From Natronohydrobacter sp. (lineage in GTDB: Bacteria > Pseudomonadota > Alphaproteobacteria > Rhodobacterales > Rhodobacteraceae): a stretch of DNA of 64,000 nucleotides. Shown here in pieces: positions 45,347 to 53,728 of this stretch. Position numbers and translations under genes: made by a program. How positions within the stretch are numbered: the stretch's first letter is position 1; each line of letters opens with the position of its first letter. The DNA lies in assembly GCA_030603695.1 (NCBI GenBank), contig JAUVXF010000016.1, forward strand, positions 1 to 64,000. Reading direction: 5' to 3'. The notes beneath the pieces are model-generated. The model saw nothing but the letters and a program-made list of their open reading frames with translations. It searched no databases and had not been told where the DNA came from.

Positions 45347-46024
45347 ATGCTGACGCATAAGCAAATCGAACTGCTCCGGCTGATTCATACCCGGATGGAG
45401 GCCGAAGGGGTTGCCCCGTCATTCGAGGAAATGAAAGACGCGCTGGATTTGCGATCAAAATCTGGCATTCACCGCCTGATTACCGCGCTGGAAGAGCGCG
45501 GGTTTATCCGCCGCTTGGCCCACCGCGCCCGCGCCATTGAGGTGCTGAAACTGCCCGAAGCCCTGATGCCGCCAGAGGCAGAGGCCGAGACAGTTGTTCC
45601 CTTTCCCAAGCCTGAACCCCGCACCGCACCGCAAGGCGATGTGGTGGCCTTGCCGGTTATGGGGCGCATTGCGGCGGGCACCCCGATAGAGGCTATCAAC
45701 AATTCGGTGCGCGATATCAGCATACCCGGCAGCATGCTGGGCGGGCGTGGCGCGCATTACGCTTTGGAAGTGCAGGGCGATTCGATGATTGATCTGGGGA
45801 TCAATGATGGCGATATCGTCGTGATCCGCGAACAGACGACCGCGGATAATGGGGATATCGTTGTGGCTCTTGTGGAAGGGCATGAAGCCACGCTGAAGCG
45901 CTTTCACCGCCGCAATGGTATGATCGCACTGGAAGCGGCGAACCCGGCCTATGAAACACGCATGTTGCGCGATGATCAGGTGGCCGTGCAGGGCAGGCTT
46001 GTGGGATTGATCCGCAGTTACTGA
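45347..46024 (+). CDS. lexA: SOS repressor LexA
   Basis: The 225-residue protein has the winged-helix DNA-binding domain [21 protein letters not shown]...[23 protein letters not shown] long linker leads to the autocleavage site in [13 protein letters not shown] (Ala-Gly). The peptidase domain has Ser in [12 protein letters not shown] and Lys in [13 protein letters not shown] 45347 follows CAGGAGGGCTGC. It represses DNA-repair genes until RecA filaments trigger self-cleavage. The position after moeA is usual in Rhodobacterales. Confidence 0.97.
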   Translation: MLTHKQIELLRLIHTRMEAEGVAPSFEEMKDALDLRSKSGIHRLITALEERGFIRRLAHRARAIEVLKLPEALMPPEAEAETVVPFPKPEPRTAPQGDVVALPVMGRIAAGTPIEAINNSVRDISIPGSMLGGRGAHYALEVQGDSMIDLGINDGDIVVIREQTTADNGDIVVALVEGHEATLKRFHRRNGMIALEAANPAYETRMLRDDQVAVQGRLVGLIRSY

Positions 46025-46031
46025 CAGGGCG

Positions 46032-47033
46032 TTACTGGGCTGCCAGCCAGCGCTCTGCCAGTTCGGCGCTGCCCTGCGCAAAATGCGGGGCCAGGGCTTG
46101 CGGTTCTGGTGCATCGGCATGGCTGCCAATCCAGGCCAGCAAGGCAAGACGCCGCAACAGGATAAAACTGTCCATCTCTGCTTCATCCGCCGCAGAAAGG
46201 GGGCGGATGGGCCGGTATCCATCCAGCCAAGCCGCTTTCAGCGCCGGAATGCTGGGGTCTGTTTCCATAAAGCTGATGGCGGCGGCGAAATCTGACAAGA
46301 ACCAGCCAAAACCGCAATCATCAAAATCAATCACCCGTGGTGCGGCGTCTGAAATCAGCAAATTCGCCAGTCGCATATCGGCATGGATAAGCCCAAAGCG
46401 CGCTGGCCCTTTGCCATATGCCAACAGCCTGTGTTGCAACGTGGTTTCCACCCGTTCCAAAACGGCGCGAATGGCGTGATCCACTAGCGGCCCATCGCGC
46501 CAATCACCCCAGATGGGATTGGGGCCAAAAACGGCGGTCTCATCCCAGAGCAGGCGCATAAACCCGGCAGGGCGGGGCCAATCAACCGCATGCAGGTGCA
46601 TCCGCGCGGCGATTGCGCCAAGTTGGCGAAAAGCTTCGGTCAGATCATCGCGCTGGTCGGGATGGCGGCCGGGGACGAAATGAAACAGCACCAGATACCG
46701 TGGCGCGGAAATGCCTTCATACTGAAATCGCTGAATCGCCTGCCCATCGCGCCCCAGAAAATGCCGCGGCGTCGCAACAATTCCCTCGCGCTCCAGCGCG
46801 CCCATCCATGCCAATTCGCTCTCTATTGCGCGGCGGGAATGGTAGTTTTCGCGGTGCACCCGCAGCACGGCACGAAACCCGCCCGCCGCTTCCACCAGAT
46901 AGGTTACATTCTCTGAAACATTGATCCGCCTTGCCCGCGCATGGGGCGGCAGATCCCACAGGGGAAGGGCAGCTTGCGCCAAGCCATCCATGCGGGCCAA
47001 CACATCCTGAAACGACAGATCGGCAGAGGGCAT
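46032..47033 (-). CDS. APH-type phosphotransferase (aminoglycoside phosphotransferase/choline kinase fold)
   Basis: The 333-residue kinase-like protein has the Brenner motif LIHADMRLANLL (catalytic Asp and Asn) and the metal motif VIDFDDCGFG (DFG equivalent). An N-terminal lobe (ENVTYLVEAAGGFRAVLRVHREN) carries the likely ATP lysine/arginine. It resembles the homoserine-kinase-like and RdoA/HomK branches more than true resistance enzymes. The substrate is unknown. It is convergent with lexA with only 7 bases between stops. Confidence 0.82.
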   Translation of the reverse strand: MPSADLSFQDVLARMDGLAQAALPLWDLPPHARARRINVSENVTYLVEAAGGFRAVLRVHRENYHSRRAIESELAWMGALEREGIVATPRHFLGRDGQAIQRFQYEGISAPRYLVLFHFVPGRHPDQRDDLTEAFRQLGAIAARMHLHAVDWPRPAGFMRLLWDETAVFGPNPIWGDWRDGPLVDHAIRAVLERVETTLQHRLLAYGKGPARFGLIHADMRLANLLISDAAPRVIDFDDCGFGWFLSDFAAAISFMETDPSIPALKAAWLDGYRPIRPLSAADEAEMDSFILLRRLALLAWIGSHADAPEPQALAPHFAQGSAELAERWLAAQ

Positions 47034-47357
47034 GGCCGCTCCTTCATGTAAACATCACGCTTGGCGCTGGCATAACGCCCCACCGCCCCTTGGTAAAGCG
47101 GCGCTGTGCCAATCGGGGTTCGGGGGGATATCATTTCGAAAACCCCGAAATATTGCGAACATAAAAAATATAATCCCATTTTCCGGCCCTTTCAGCGCAA
47201 ATTTTCCAGCAGTTGCCATTTGCAGCATTACCCGTTTCGGGGCCATGGCGGTGGCCAGAATTTTGGCCACGCTGCCCAACTGCCCGTCCCTTGCGCTGCC
47301 CTTGAAGGCGCGCTGCGCCCTCGCTACCTGCCGCAAAGGTAAGAGGGCAGGTGCGTT
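47034..47357 (+). promoter_or_regulatory. cysA leader with promoter -10 and alternative hairpins
   Basis: 324 bases without a gene. A TATAAT at 47169-47174 sits in an AT-rich patch and would give a leader of about 180 bases. Near its end, TACCT (47325-47329) can pair with AGGTA (47337-47341), or ACCTGCC (47326-47332) with GGCAGGT (47346-47352). The two pairings exclude each other, and the second buries the cysA ribosome-binding site. A GTGGCC/GGCCAC stem lies further upstream. This suggests cis-control of sulfate uptake. Confidence 0.5.
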
Positions 47358-48461
47358 ATGGCGATTTCGATCTCAGGATTGCAAAAACGATTCGGGCAAA
47401 CAGATGTGTTGCGCGGCTTGGAGCTGGAAATCAGCAAGGGCGAACTTGTGGCGCTACTTGGCCCCTCCGGTTCTGGGAAAACCACGCTGCTGAAAATCAT
47501 TGCAGGTCTGGAATGGCCCGATGCCGGGCGGCTGGATGTGGATGGCGCGAATTGGCTGCAACTGGCCGCCCAAGACCGCCGGATTGGCTTTGTGTTTCAG
47601 AATTATGCGCTGTTCCCGCATATGCGCGTGCGGGACAATCTGGCCTTTGGCCTGACTGTGCGCCCCCGCGCAGAGCGACCGGGCAAAGCGGTTATTGCGG
47701 CCAAGGTGGACGAATTGTTGCATTTTCTGCAAATCACCCATCTGGCAGATCGCTATCCCGCCCAGCTATCGGGTGGCCAGCGCCAACGTGTTGCCCTGGG
47801 CCGCGCCTTGGCGATTGAACCCAAGCTGTTGCTGCTGGATGAACCCTTTGGCGCGCTGGATGCCGCCATTCGGCGCGATTTGCGCCGCTGGCTGCGCGGG
47901 GTGCACGAGGCCACGGGTTCCACCACCATATTCGTAACCCATGATCAGGAAGAGGCCTTTGAACTTGCCGACCGCGTGGTGGTGATGGGCGAGGGGCGCA
48001 TCGAACAGATTGGCCATGCCGATGCCATCCATGATCACCCCGCCAGCCCCTTTGTGGCGCGCTTTATGGGGGCAACAGTGGAATTGCCTGTCACCTTTGT
48101 TGCGGGCCGTGCCGAAGGGCTGGGGTTAGATCTTGTACAGCTTGCACGCCGCGCGCTGCCCGATGGCACGGGCACGCTTTTTGCCCGGCCCGAAGATATC
48201 CGCCCAGTGCCAGACAGCGCGGGGCCGTGGCGCATAGAATCCCGTATTTCCAATGGCGCGCATTTGCGGCTGGTCTTGCGCAATACCAACGGGGCAGAAG
48301 CCGAAGCCGATATCCCGCGCCGCACCCCACAGGCTGATGCGCTTGTGCCCGGCGCAGTGACGCGCTTGCGCATAGACGCAGGCGCGCTTTTTCCAGCCGA
48401 GCGGCGCGCCGCTGTCGCCACATCCTTGCAAACCTCTCTCAAATTGGAGTCTTCCAGATGA
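47358..48461 (+). CDS. cysA: Sulfate/thiosulfate ABC transporter ATPase CysA
   Basis: The 367-residue protein has Walker A GPSGSGKTT, Q-loop VFQNYALFPHM, signature LSGGQRQRV, Walker B LLLLDEPFGALD and a C-terminal regulatory TOBE-like domain (about 240-360; TLFARPEDIRPV). It hydrolyses ATP to drive sulfate import through CysT-CysW. It is first in a four-gene unit where every junction overlaps by ATGA. Having the ATPase first and the binding protein second is not the E. coli order. Confidence 0.93.
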   Translation: MAISISGLQKRFGQTDVLRGLELEISKGELVALLGPSGSGKTTLLKIIAGLEWPDAGRLDVDGANWLQLAAQDRRIGFVFQNYALFPHMRVRDNLAFGLTVRPRAERPGKAVIAAKVDELLHFLQITHLADRYPAQLSGGQRQRVALGRALAIEPKLLLLDEPFGALDAAIRRDLRRWLRGVHEATGSTTIFVTHDQEEAFELADRVVVMGEGRIEQIGHADAIHDHPASPFVARFMGATVELPVTFVAGRAEGLGLDLVQLARRALPDGTGTLFARPEDIRPVPDSAGPWRIESRISNGAHLRLVLRNTNGAEAEADIPRRTPQADALVPGAVTRLRIDAGALFPAERRAAVATSLQTSLKLESSR

Positions 48462-49453
48462 AACCTACACTACTTGTTTCCGCCCTTGCCTTGTCTTTGG
48501 GGGCGGCCCCCGCCTTTGCGCAAGATCGCCTGTTGAATGTCAGCTATGACATTGCGCGAGAATTGTTCGAGGCGCTGAACCCCGCCTTTGCCGCCCATTG
48601 GGAGGCAACCACAGGCCGCACCGTAACCATTGACATGAGCCATGGGGGCACCTCGCGCCAAGCCCGTGCCATTCTGGAGGGGCTGCCAGCCGATGTTGTG
48701 ACCTTCAATCAGGAAACCGACATAGAGGTTCTGGCAGAAGCGGGGCTTGTGCCCGATAACTGGCGCGATCTGCTGCCAAATGGGGCGTCTCCGTGGTATT
48801 CGCTGCCTGCTTTCCTTGTGCGCGAAGGCAACCCAAAGAATATTCAGGATTGGGCAGATCTGGCCCGCGAAGATGTGGCCCCCGTTTTCCCCAACCCCAA
48901 GACCAGTGGCAATGCGCGCTACACCTATCTGGCCGCCTATGCCTATGAATTGGCCCGCAATGGCGGCGATCATGCCGGCGCGCAGGAATTTGTCGCGGCT
49001 ATCTTCGCCTCTGTTCCGGTGTTTGATACAGGCGGGCGCGCAGCGACCCAGACATTCGCAGAGCGTAATATCGGCGATGTTCTTGTCACATTCGAGGCCG
49101 AAACCGGCGGCATTGCCGCTGAATACGCTGCACAGGGGCTGCAACGTGTCACCCCGTCGCAAAGCCTGTTTGCGGCCTTTCCTGTGGCCGTGGTGGCGCA
49201 AAATGCGGAACGCAATGGCACGACCGAAGTGGCCACGGCCTATCTGGAATGGCTGTATTCCGCAGATGCGCAAGAAATCGTGGCGCAGCATTTCTACCGC
49301 GTGACAGATGAAGGCGTGGCTGCCCGCTATGCTGATAGTCTGCCTGCGCTGGATTTGGTCACAGTCGATGAAGTCTTTGGTGGCTGGGGTGCAATCCGGG
49401 CCGATCATCTGGCCGATGGCGCCATTCTGGATCAGGTTTTTGTAAATCAATGA
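48458..49453 (+). CDS. sbp: Periplasmic sulfate-binding protein (Sbp/CysP)
   Basis: The 331-residue protein has a signal peptide (LALSLGAAPAFA, cut before QDR). Family motifs follow: LLNVSYDIARELFEALNPAF, MSHGGTSRQARAILEGLPADVVTFNQ, FPNPKTSGNARYTYLAAYAY, GDVLVTFEAE and a C-terminal WGAIRADHLADGAILDQVF. Ser and Gly residues in SHGGTS and TSGN bind the oxyanion. Sbp and CysP cannot be told apart with certainty by eye. ATGA overlaps join it to cysA and cysT. Confidence 0.92.
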   Translation: MKPTLLVSALALSLGAAPAFAQDRLLNVSYDIARELFEALNPAFAAHWEATTGRTVTIDMSHGGTSRQARAILEGLPADVVTFNQETDIEVLAEAGLVPDNWRDLLPNGASPWYSLPAFLVREGNPKNIQDWADLAREDVAPVFPNPKTSGNARYTYLAAYAYELARNGGDHAGAQEFVAAIFASVPVFDTGGRAATQTFAERNIGDVLVTFEAETGGIAAEYAAQGLQRVTPSQSLFAAFPVAVVAQNAERNGTTEVATAYLEWLYSADAQEIVAQHFYRVTDEGVAARYADSLPALDLVTVDEVFGGWGAIRADHLADGAILDQVFVNQ

Positions 49454-50298
49454 GTGTGATCGCCGCCCCCATTCGGGCAAAGCGCGTTTTGCCGGGCTTT
49501 ACGCTTAGCCTTGGCACAACGCTGCTTTACCTGACATTGATTGTGCTTATCCCTGTGGCCGCATTGGTGCTGAAAGGCGCAGAGATGGGGCCAGAGCGGT
49601 TTTGGCGCATTGTCAGTTCCCCCCGCGCGGTGGCGGCGTTTCAGATCACGCTTGCTGCCGCCGTGATCGCGACTGTGTTTAACGCGGTTTACGGGGTGCT
49701 GATGGCATGGGTGCTTGTGCGGTATGAATTTCCGGGCAAGCGCCTGCTGGATGCACTGATGGACGTGCCCTTTGCCCTGCCTACTGCGGTTGCGGGCCTG
49801 TCGCTGACCGCACTTTTTTCGGCAAATGGCTGGTTTGGTGCAGTGTTGCACCCCGCTGGAATTCCGGTGGTTTATACCATCTGGGGGATAGCGCTGGCCA
49901 TGGCCTTCACCTCTGTTCCGTTTGTGGTGCGCACTGTCCAGCCTGTGCTGGAAGATATGGACCCCGCGTTGGAACAAGCTGCCATCACCTTGGGCGCGCG
50001 TCCATGGGCCGTGTTCTTCCGTGTGGTATGCCCTGCCATTCTGCCCGCGTGGCTGGCGGGGTGCACCACCGCTTTCGCACGCTCGTTGGGGGAATTTGGC
50101 GCGATTGTCTTTATCGCTGGCAATCTGCCCTTTCAGACCGAAATCGCGGCCCTCTTGGCCTATATCCGGCTGGAAGAGTTTGACTATAACGGCGCAAGTG
50201 CCATTGCGCTTGTGCTTTTGGGCTTTGCGCTGGTGCTGCTTCTTACCTCTAACCTGCTGCAATTCTGGGCCGCACGCGCGCGCGAGGGGGCAAGATGA
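49450..50298 (+). CDS. cysT: Sulfate ABC transporter permease CysT (CysU)
   Basis: The 282-residue protein has six predicted membrane helices. The cytoplasmic EAA loop (LEQAAITLGARPWAVFFRVVCP) docks on CysA. It opens with VLPGFTLSLGTTLLYLTLIVLIP, as CysT proteins do, and has VPFALPTAVAGLSLTALF and SLGEFGAIVFIAGN in the core. It forms the channel with CysW. ATGA overlaps occur at both ends. Confidence 0.93.
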   Translation: MSVIAAPIRAKRVLPGFTLSLGTTLLYLTLIVLIPVAALVLKGAEMGPERFWRIVSSPRAVAAFQITLAAAVIATVFNAVYGVLMAWVLVRYEFPGKRLLDALMDVPFALPTAVAGLSLTALFSANGWFGAVLHPAGIPVVYTIWGIALAMAFTSVPFVVRTVQPVLEDMDPALEQAAITLGARPWAVFFRVVCPAILPAWLAGCTTAFARSLGEFGAIVFIAGNLPFQTEIAALLAYIRLEEFDYNGASAIALVLLGFALVLLLTSNLLQFWAARAREGAR

Positions 50299-51119
50299 CT
50301 GCTGCAAACCCGATCCTTCTGCCCGGCCAATCGCGCCATGGTGCGCGCGTCTTGATTGGCGTCGCGGTTGTGCTGAGCATTCTGTTCATCGCCGCGCCCT
50401 TGGTTTTCATCTTTGCGCGTGCCTTCGCGCAGGGCTGGGGGGTGTATGTTTCCAATATCCTGCATCCGATGACGCTGCACGCCATCTGGCTGACAACGCT
50501 GGTTGCGATAATTGTCGTGCCGCTGAATGTGGCATTTGGCATTGCGGCGGCTTGGGCCGTGGCCAAGCACCGCTTTCCGGGGCGTGGGCTGCTGGTCACG
50601 ATGATCGAAATTCCCTTTTCCATTTCGCCCATCATTGCAGGCATCTGCTACCTGTTGCTCTATGGCCGCCAAGGGCTGCTAGGCCCGTGGTTGCAGGCCA
50701 ATGAGGTGCAGGTCATGTTCGCGCTGCCCGGTATTGTGCTGGTCACAATGTTCGTGACAGCGCCCTTTGTCGCGCGCGAGGTTTTGCCCCTGATGCAGGC
50801 CCAAGGCACAGAGCAGGAACAGGCGGCGGTAACACTGGGCGCGAATGGCTGGCAGATTTTCCGCCGTGTCACGCTGCCAAATATCCGCTGGGCGCTGCTA
50901 TATGGCGCGGTGCTGTGCACGGCCCGCGCGGTGGGCGAATTTGGCGGTGTTTCGGTGGTTTCCGGCAATATTCGCGGGCAGACCAATACTTTGCCGCTGC
51001 ATGTGGAACTCTTGTTCAATGATCTGAATGCCGTGGGGGCGTTTGCGGCAGCATCAACCCTGACATTGATTGCCATTCTGGCCCTGTTTGTCAAAGCGGC
51101 GCTGGAAGGGCGGCGTTAA
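50295..51119 (+). CDS. cysW: Sulfate ABC transporter permease CysW
   Basis: The 274-residue six-helix permease shows IEIPFSISPIIAGICYLLLYG, the EAA loop TEQEQAAVTLGANGWQIFRRVTLP and ARAVGEFGGVSVVSGNIRGQTNTLPLHVELL, which is diagnostic of CysW. It is the last gene of the unit. Its TAA at 51117-51119 overlaps the TAA of the convergent WD40 gene within TTAA, so neither gene has a private 3' untranslated region and no terminator separates them. Confidence 0.93.
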   Translation: MTAANPILLPGQSRHGARVLIGVAVVLSILFIAAPLVFIFARAFAQGWGVYVSNILHPMTLHAIWLTTLVAIIVVPLNVAFGIAAAWAVAKHRFPGRGLLVTMIEIPFSISPIIAGICYLLLYGRQGLLGPWLQANEVQVMFALPGIVLVTMFVTAPFVAREVLPLMQAQGTEQEQAAVTLGANGWQIFRRVTLPNIRWALLYGAVLCTARAVGEFGGVSVVSGNIRGQTNTLPLHVELLFNDLNAVGAFAAASTLTLIAILALFVKAALEGRR

Positions 51120-52372
51120 TCCGCCTCTGCCGCGCGGGCCAGAAATTCCACCAGTGCCTGACGGTCTTCGGCTGCGGATATGCGCTGCTCTGGCATGCGC
51201 GATCCGGGCGTATAGGCTTCGGGGCCAAATTCAAACAGTTCCGCCACGGTTTGCGGTGTCCAGATGATGTTCAACTGTTGCAGGGCAGGTGAATAATCAT
51301 AGCCCTGTTGCGTGGCGATTGATTGGCCGAAAATAGCGTGCAGGCTTGGCCCGGCGCGGCTGTGATCATTGGGCGCAAGGGAATGGCACACGGCGCAAGC
51401 CTGCCAGATTTCCGCCCCCCGGCTATCATCGGCATATTCCGCATCTTCGGCCAGCGCCTGCCCCCCAAGGGCCGTGCCATCCGCCAATGACCAACGCCGG
51501 ATCACACCATCCGCCCCGGCGGTAAACACTTGGTCGCCGTCCAGCGCCAGCCCCCAGACGGGCCCGGTTGCGGCGCGAAACATCTGGCGTTGCACCAGAT
51601 CGGTGTCTTGCAACAGCCAGACCGTGCCATCAATCGCGGCGGCGGCAATATCCGTGCCATTGGCCGCCAATGCCACAAGGGGGCGGTCTGTCAAAAACCG
51701 CTCTGGCAGCATCTCGCCGCTATCCGAGAACAGGCGCAAAGCCCCTTCGGCAAAGATGATTGCAACACGATTTTGCGTGATTGCCAGCCCATTGGGCAAA
51801 TCGGGCAAATCGGCCCGCGCCTGCAATTCCAGCGCCCTGTTCCAGCGGGCCAGCCGAAAATCGCCCCCCACGCTGACCAGATCACCACCCTGCAAAAAGC
51901 CTATGCCTGTTACACGGTCTGAATGGGCCTGGTGAAATGTGATGTTTTGGGTTGCGATATCCAGCAAGGCCACGCGCCCATCCCAAAACCCCGCCGCAAC
52001 ATGCCCGCCATCTGGCGCTACATCCAGCGCGGCGATGGCGGAAATGCCCGGTGCGGTAGCAAATTCTGGCGCGCGGCCATCTTTTTGCCAAATGGCGATG
52101 CGCCCATCTTGCCCCGCTGTCACAAAGCCGCCTTGCGGCAACAGCGCCACGGCGGTCACATTGCCATCGTGAAAGCGGGTGATAGTGCGGGCCGAGGCGC
52201 TGGCCAGATCCCACAAAATCGCGCGGGTATCAAAGCTGCCAGAGATCAGCACACCCCCGGCGCTATCAAGCGCGCCGACAGGGCCACCATGCCCGCGCAA
52301 ATCCTGCGCGGGCGTGGCTGCGGGCAGGGCCAGCACCAACAGCGTGGCCAAGGGCACAAGCCATGCGCGCAT
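51116..52372 (-). CDS. Exported WD40 beta-propeller with C-terminal cytochrome c domain
   Basis: The 418-residue protein has a signal peptide (MRAWLVPLATLLVLALPAATPA, cut before QDL). About seven WD40-like repeats follow (about 25-310; for example GGVLISGSFDTRAILWDL, GGFVTAGQDGRIAIWQKDG, GDQVFTAGADGVIRRWSL). The C-terminal class I cytochrome c domain (about 318-415) has heme motif CAVCH, RAGPSLHAIFG and the likely axial Met in GSRMPEQ. It should be a periplasmic electron-carrying scaffold; partners are unknown. Downstream of mrp and the small gene on the same strand. Confidence 0.85.
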   Translation of the reverse strand: MRAWLVPLATLLVLALPAATPAQDLRGHGGPVGALDSAGGVLISGSFDTRAILWDLASASARTITRFHDGNVTAVALLPQGGFVTAGQDGRIAIWQKDGRAPEFATAPGISAIAALDVAPDGGHVAAGFWDGRVALLDIATQNITFHQAHSDRVTGIGFLQGGDLVSVGGDFRLARWNRALELQARADLPDLPNGLAITQNRVAIIFAEGALRLFSDSGEMLPERFLTDRPLVALAANGTDIAAAAIDGTVWLLQDTDLVQRQMFRAATGPVWGLALDGDQVFTAGADGVIRRWSLADGTALGGQALAEDAEYADDSRGAEIWQACAVCHSLAPNDHSRAGPSLHAIFGQSIATQQGYDYSPALQQLNIIWTPQTVAELFEFGPEAYTPGSRMPEQRISAAEDRQALVEFLARAAEAD

Positions 52373-52381
52373 TGGGCAAAC

Positions 52382-52537
52382 TTAGTTGCCGATCAGATTG
52401 GTTCCGGGGTTGTCTACCCGTGCGCCCTCGGTCGAGAAGGCCGAGTAGCTGGGCTGCTGGAACCCGCTATCCAGAAAATTCGCCGCGCCAAAGGCGATGA
52501 TAATGGCAAAGACGATTGCGGCCAGAAAGGCTTTCAT
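52382..52537 (-). CDS. Small 51-residue protein with N-terminal membrane/signal helix
   Basis: The gene has ATG 52537, the sequence MKAFLAAIVFAIIIAFGAAN then a polar tail (FLDSGFQQPSYSAFSTEGAR...) ending NLIGN, and TAA at 52382-52384. AGGAG lies 8 bases upstream of the ATG. The ATG overlaps the mrp stop (ATGA), and the WD40 gene begins 9 bases after its stop, so it sits in an operon. One hydrophobic helix predicts an inner-membrane or secreted peptide. The family is not recognised. Confidence 0.75.
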   Translation of the reverse strand: MKAFLAAIVFAIIIAFGAANFLDSGFQQPSYSAFSTEGARVDNPGTNLIGN

Positions 52538-53646
52538 GTCGGGTCTCCTGTCATGTTTAGGGCGGGGCTTTGGCCCGCTCCTGCTGCATTCAGCCCGGCC
52601 ATCATGGCACGGGCGATCTGTTGGTAAATCTGGCCCAAAGGCCCATCAGGGTCGCGCGCTGTGATCGGCTGGCCTGCATCAGACGCCGCGCGCAGCGCCT
52701 GCGTCAGCGGCACCGCACCCAGATAGGGCACCGACAGGCGCGCAGCTTCTTGCTGTGCGCCGCCCTGCCCGAAAATCGCATGGCTGCTGCCGCAATCAGG
52801 GCAGATGAAATGCGACATATTCTCTATAATGCCCAAGATTGGCACATCTACCTTGCGAAACATCGTGATCCCGCGCCGCGCATCTATCAGCGACAGGTCT
52901 TGCGGGGTGGAGACAATCACCGCCCCTGCCAGTTTTGTGCCCTGCGCCAGCGCAAGCTGCGCATCGCCCGTGCCCGGTGGCATATCTACCAACAGCACAT
53001 CCAGCGCGCCCCATTCCACATCGGCCATCATTTGGGTGATCGCCGACATAACCATCGGGCCGCGCCAGACCATCGCAGTTTCGGCATCCACCAACAGGCC
53101 CATGGACATGGCTTTCAGCCCGAAAGCCTGCATGGGCTTCAGTTTGCGCCCATCTGTCATGCCGGGTTTGCCATGCAGGCCCAGCAGCGTGGGCATGGAG
53201 GGGCCGTAAATATCGGCATCCAGAATGCCAACTGCCAGCCCTTGTGCACGCAATGCCAGCGCCAGATTGACAGTGGTGGTGGATTTGCCAACGCCCCCTT
53301 TGCCAGAGGCCACGGCGATCACATGGCGAATGCCTGCCAGCGGATCGGCTTTGGCCTTGGGGGCGGGGGCGGAGAGCTTGGGCGGGGCTGCGCGTTCCGA
53401 AGTCAGTACAGCGAAAACAGATGTCACGCCGGGCAGGGCGCGCAGGCGTCTTTCCACGGTATCGCGGATGGGCTGAAAATCCTTGGCCTCTTGCGCCTCT
53501 ATCTGAATAGAGAGGCTGATCCGCCCCCCTGTCACGCTTAGCCCGGATATGCGGCCAGAGGCCCCAAGGCTACCGCCATCCGGCAGGATCACGCCATCAA
53601 GGGCGGCGCGAACATCATCATCCAATGTGGAAGGGTGCGCAGACAT
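52534..53646 (-). CDS. mrp: Mrp/ApbC-type iron-sulfur carrier ATPase
   Basis: The 370-residue protein has an N-terminal MIP18-like domain (about 1-90) and a P-loop NTPase domain with deviant Walker A ASGKGGVGKSTTTVNLALAL. Further motifs are DADIYGPSMPTLLG, VDMPPGTGDAQLALAQ and the Fe-S-binding CPDCG. It is a scaffold or carrier for [4Fe-4S] cluster delivery. The start at 53646 (MSAHPSTLDDDVRAAL) fits the family; an in-frame ATG at 53679 falls in a hairpin. Close to the Fe-S-rich formate dehydrogenase genes. Confidence 0.94.
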   Translation of the reverse strand: MSAHPSTLDDDVRAALDGVILPDGGSLGASGRISGLSVTGGRISLSIQIEAQEAKDFQPIRDTVERRLRALPGVTSVFAVLTSERAAPPKLSAPAPKAKADPLAGIRHVIAVASGKGGVGKSTTTVNLALALRAQGLAVGILDADIYGPSMPTLLGLHGKPGMTDGRKLKPMQAFGLKAMSMGLLVDAETAMVWRGPMVMSAITQMMADVEWGALDVLLVDMPPGTGDAQLALAQGTKLAGAVIVSTPQDLSLIDARRGITMFRKVDVPILGIIENMSHFICPDCGSSHAIFGQGGAQQEAARLSVPYLGAVPLTQALRAASDAGQPITARDPDGPLGQIYQQIARAMMAGLNAAGAGQSPALNMTGDPT

Positions 53647-53680
53647 GAGCCAAGGCGATCTTGCAAAGAGAGGGGACATA

Positions 53681-53707
53681 GGCCCGGCCCCAATGCGGGG
53701 CCGGGCC
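53681..53707 (-). terminator. Strong hairpin between fdhI and mrp
   Basis: GGCCCGGCCCC and GGGGCCGGGCC form a perfect 11-bp stem with loop AATGC, 22 bases past the fdhI stop. It lacks a T-run on the minus strand, so it may be a Rho-linked terminator or an mRNA-stabilising end of the fdh transcript. Confidence 0.6.
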
Positions 53708-53728
53708 TTTGGGTTTGGCAACGTGGCG

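Noticed and set aside
46032-47033. Antibiotic-resistance aminoglycoside phosphotransferase
   Set aside because: Only the general kinase motifs are shared; sequence pattern and setting fit a housekeeping APH-fold kinase.
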